Made by a program: the position numbers and the translations under genes
Shown here: piece after piece, positions 6,398 through 7,580 of the stretch
How positions within the stretch are numbered: position 1 is the first letter of the stretch
Layout of the letters: every line of letters begins with the position of its first letter
Assembly (NCBI GenBank): GCA_958404085.1
Contig: CATXZX010000076.1
Location: 1-7,580 of the forward strand
Source of the DNA: an uncultured Prevotellaceae bacterium
GTDB lineage: Bacteria > Bacteroidota > Bacteroidia > Bacteroidales > Bacteroidaceae
Direction of reading: 5' to 3'
DNA: 7,580 nucleotides
The notes under the pieces: model-generated
What the model was told of the DNA's origin: nothing
What the model saw: only the letters and a program-made list of their open reading frames with translations
The model's database searches: none

Positions 6398-7342
6398 TTA
6401 TATCCATGTTTTCCGGCGGAAAAGCCAGAAGAAGGTAGCTGTTACAAAGATAGAAAGGACAAAAACCAACGGAAAACCCCACCACGAGTTCTCCATTCCA
6501 TTTACCAAGTTCATGCCGAACAAACTGGCAATGAGCGTCGGGAACATCAGTATAATGGATATGGACGTCATGCTTTTCATCACGCTACTCATGTTGTTAT
6601 TGATGATGCTCGCATAGGTTTCCATCATCGAATCAAGGATGTGGGTATAAATATTGGTCATTTCGCGCGCCTGGTTCATCTCGATATTCACATCTTCGAT
6701 GAGGTCCGCATCGAGTTCGTCCACCGGCAGTTTGAATTTCAACTTCGAAAGCAACGTCTCATTGCCACGGATAGAGGTAATGAAGTACGTCAGGCTGTCC
6801 TGCAGGCGCGACAAGTCTATCAGGTCCTCGTTATCTATTTTTTTATCGAGCCGTCGTTTGGCCTCTTCTATCAGGATGCTGATTTGTTTCAGACGCTTCA
6901 GGTACCATACGGAGGATGAGAGGAACAAACGGAACACGAGATCGACAGAGTCCGTAAAGCCCATATTGCGTTTCTGTTGATACGATACGAAGTCGAGCAT
7001 CATGTTCGTCTCGTAATTGCATACCGTCACACATACATCTTTATATAGGATGATGCCCAACGGTATGGTCGTATGCGGCGTATGCGAATGCACCTCTTTT
7101 ACATAGGGTATACGCAAAATGATGAGAATCCACCCTTCGTCGTATTCGTAACGCGAACGCTCGTCTTTGTCTCGGATGTCATCTAAGAAATAGTTGGGGA
7201 CTTTCAGTTCGTTAATCAGGAAATCTTCATCATCGGTTGTCGGGCAAGTAACTTGTGTCCAGCAATTTGGTTCCCAAGAATCGATTGTACGCAGGGTACG
7301 ACTTATATTCCAAAATGTTCGCATGTCTTCGTTTTCCTCCAT
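6398..7342 (-). CDS. corA: CorA-family magnesium/divalent cation transporter
   Basis: The 314-residue protein has the two-part CorA plan. A cytoplasmic alpha/beta N-terminal domain (about 1-130) leads into long helices (about 131-255), which form the gating funnel in known CorA pentamers. Two C-terminal membrane helices follow (about 258-275 and 289-308). The signature GMN is at 276-278 in the context LFGMN (Phe replaces the usual Tyr before it). The periplasmic loop is short (NLVNGMENSWWG), and the basic C-terminus FRRKTWI faces the cytoplasm. It should carry Mg2+ and perhaps Co2+ or Ni2+ across the inner membrane; a Zn2+ transporter of the same superfamily cannot be excluded. The start is ATG 7342, the first after an in-frame TGA. 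Met7 (7324) is an alternative, with a GGAGG 11 nt upstream of it. Length is typical. Confidence 0.92.
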   Translation of the reverse strand: MEENEDMRTFWNISRTLRTIDSWEPNCWTQVTCPTTDDEDFLINELKVPNYFLDDIRDKDERSRYEYDEGWILIILRIPYVKEVHSHTPHTTIPLGIILYKDVCVTVCNYETNMMLDFVSYQQKRNMGFTDSVDLVFRLFLSSSVWYLKRLKQISILIEEAKRRLDKKIDNEDLIDLSRLQDSLTYFITSIRGNETLLSKLKFKLPVDELDADLIEDVNIEMNQAREMTNIYTHILDSMMETYASIINNNMSSVMKSMTSISIILMFPTLIASLFGMNLVNGMENSWWGFPLVFVLSIFVTATFFWLFRRKTWI

Positions 7343-7388
7343 CCGTTTTAGGCCCGAAGAATTGCCTCATGCAAACACCTCGTAGCCG

Positions 7389-7421
7389 TTAATATTCTCT
7401 TTCCGCGTAATAGTCGTCCAT
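7389..7421 (-). other. Possible 10-codon leader ORF upstream of corA
   Basis: Within the predicted corA leader the minus strand has an ATG preceded by a run of A, encoding MDDYYAEREY and a TAA stop. It ends 46 nt before the corA ATG. It is too short for coding statistics, so it is only a candidate leader peptide; its acidic start is noted because of the downstream Mg2+ transporter. Confidence 0.25.
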
Positions 7422-7440
7422 TTTTTATTTGGAATCTGAT

Positions 7441-7454
7441 TTTCGCCGGCAAAA
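7441..7454. repeat. Near-palindrome over the corA transcription start
   Basis: TTTcGCCGGCaAAA is symmetrical apart from one pair and covers the end of the -7 box and the predicted start site. Half of it is explained by the promoter consensus, so an operator role is only a possibility. Confidence 0.35.
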
Positions 7455-7481
7455 GTACGAATTTTATTTTTTTTCGGCAAG
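7449..7481 (-). promoter_or_regulatory. corA promoter (-33 and -7)
   Basis: The minus strand has TACTTTTGC (7457-7449), a full match to the Bacteroidota -7 consensus. CTTG (7481-7478) lies 20 nt upstream, a 3-of-4 match to the -33 TTTG at ideal spacing, with an A-rich spacer. The predicted start near 7444 gives a leader of about 100 nt, much longer than that of the thioredoxin-fold gene. Confidence 0.75.
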
Positions 7482-7560
7482 TCCACACCCCATTTACTTT
7501 TTATCCGATCCGCAGATATACTATTCTGTAGAGTCAACCAGCAAGTGCAACATTACGGAA

Positions 7561-7568
7561 TATTTTTG
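7561..7568 (+). promoter_or_regulatory. Candidate rightward -7 element at the window edge
   Basis: TATTTTTG matches TAnnTTTG and would drive a gene beyond the right edge, divergent from corA. No -33 box is evident, and AT-rich intergenic DNA produces such matches easily. The rest of 7482-7580 holds nothing I can identify. Confidence 0.25.
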
Positions 7569-7580
7569 AAAAAGACTTCC

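Noticed and set aside
7557..7580. GGAA...TTCC inverted repeat with a TTTTTGAAAAA core at the right edge
   Set aside because: The core leaves a one-base loop, the outer arms are four bases, and the context is cut off by the window end.

Overview
This 7.6 kb window looks like a chromosomal housekeeping stretch from a member of the Bacteroidota, probably Bacteroidales. Three things point there. It carries an acetyl/succinylornithine-type transcarbamylase (the ArgF' enzyme of the Bacteroides arginine pathway). Several genes are preceded by the Bacteroidota -7 promoter element TAnnTTTG(C), and there are no convincing Shine-Dalgarno sites except one possible GGAGG at corA. It also contains a multi-repeat DUF349 protein and an NTP_transf_5 protein of the kind common in that phylum. 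I see no mobile element, CRISPR array, rRNA or tRNA gene, and base composition looks even throughout.

Layout. On the minus strand at the left edge are a family 2 glycosyltransferase (1436-444) and, 27 bp downstream, the first 138 codons of radC (416-1, cut by the window edge); they probably form one operon. Next, also on minus, is a single-gene unit for an exported thioredoxin-fold protein (2113-1562), with a good promoter and its own rho-independent terminator. A 203 bp divergent intergenic region with two dyads separates it from the plus-strand pair argF' (2317-3279) and an NTP_transf_5 nucleotidyltransferase (3276-4388), whose start and stop codons overlap by 4 bp. A strong bidirectional terminator (4419-4468) ends this pair and the convergent minus-strand DUF349 gene (6304-4478). 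Upstream of DUF349, on the same strand, lies a CorA-type divalent-cation transporter gene (7342-6398) with a good promoter and an unusually long leader of about 100 nt.

How the genes fit together. argF' is the carbamoyl-transfer step of arginine synthesis through acylated intermediates; residue 90 is Ser, which predicts succinylornithine as substrate. The other genes cover envelope glycan synthesis, extracytoplasmic redox, Mg2+/divalent cation transport and an uncharacterised coiled-coil protein. They do not form one obvious pathway, and I do not see a complete novel system. The signals most worth a second look are a perfect 14-bp inverted repeat just inside the nucleotidyltransferase gene, the natural Ser at the ArgF' specificity position, the near-leaderless glycosyltransferase promoter, and the corA leader with a tiny acidic ORF.
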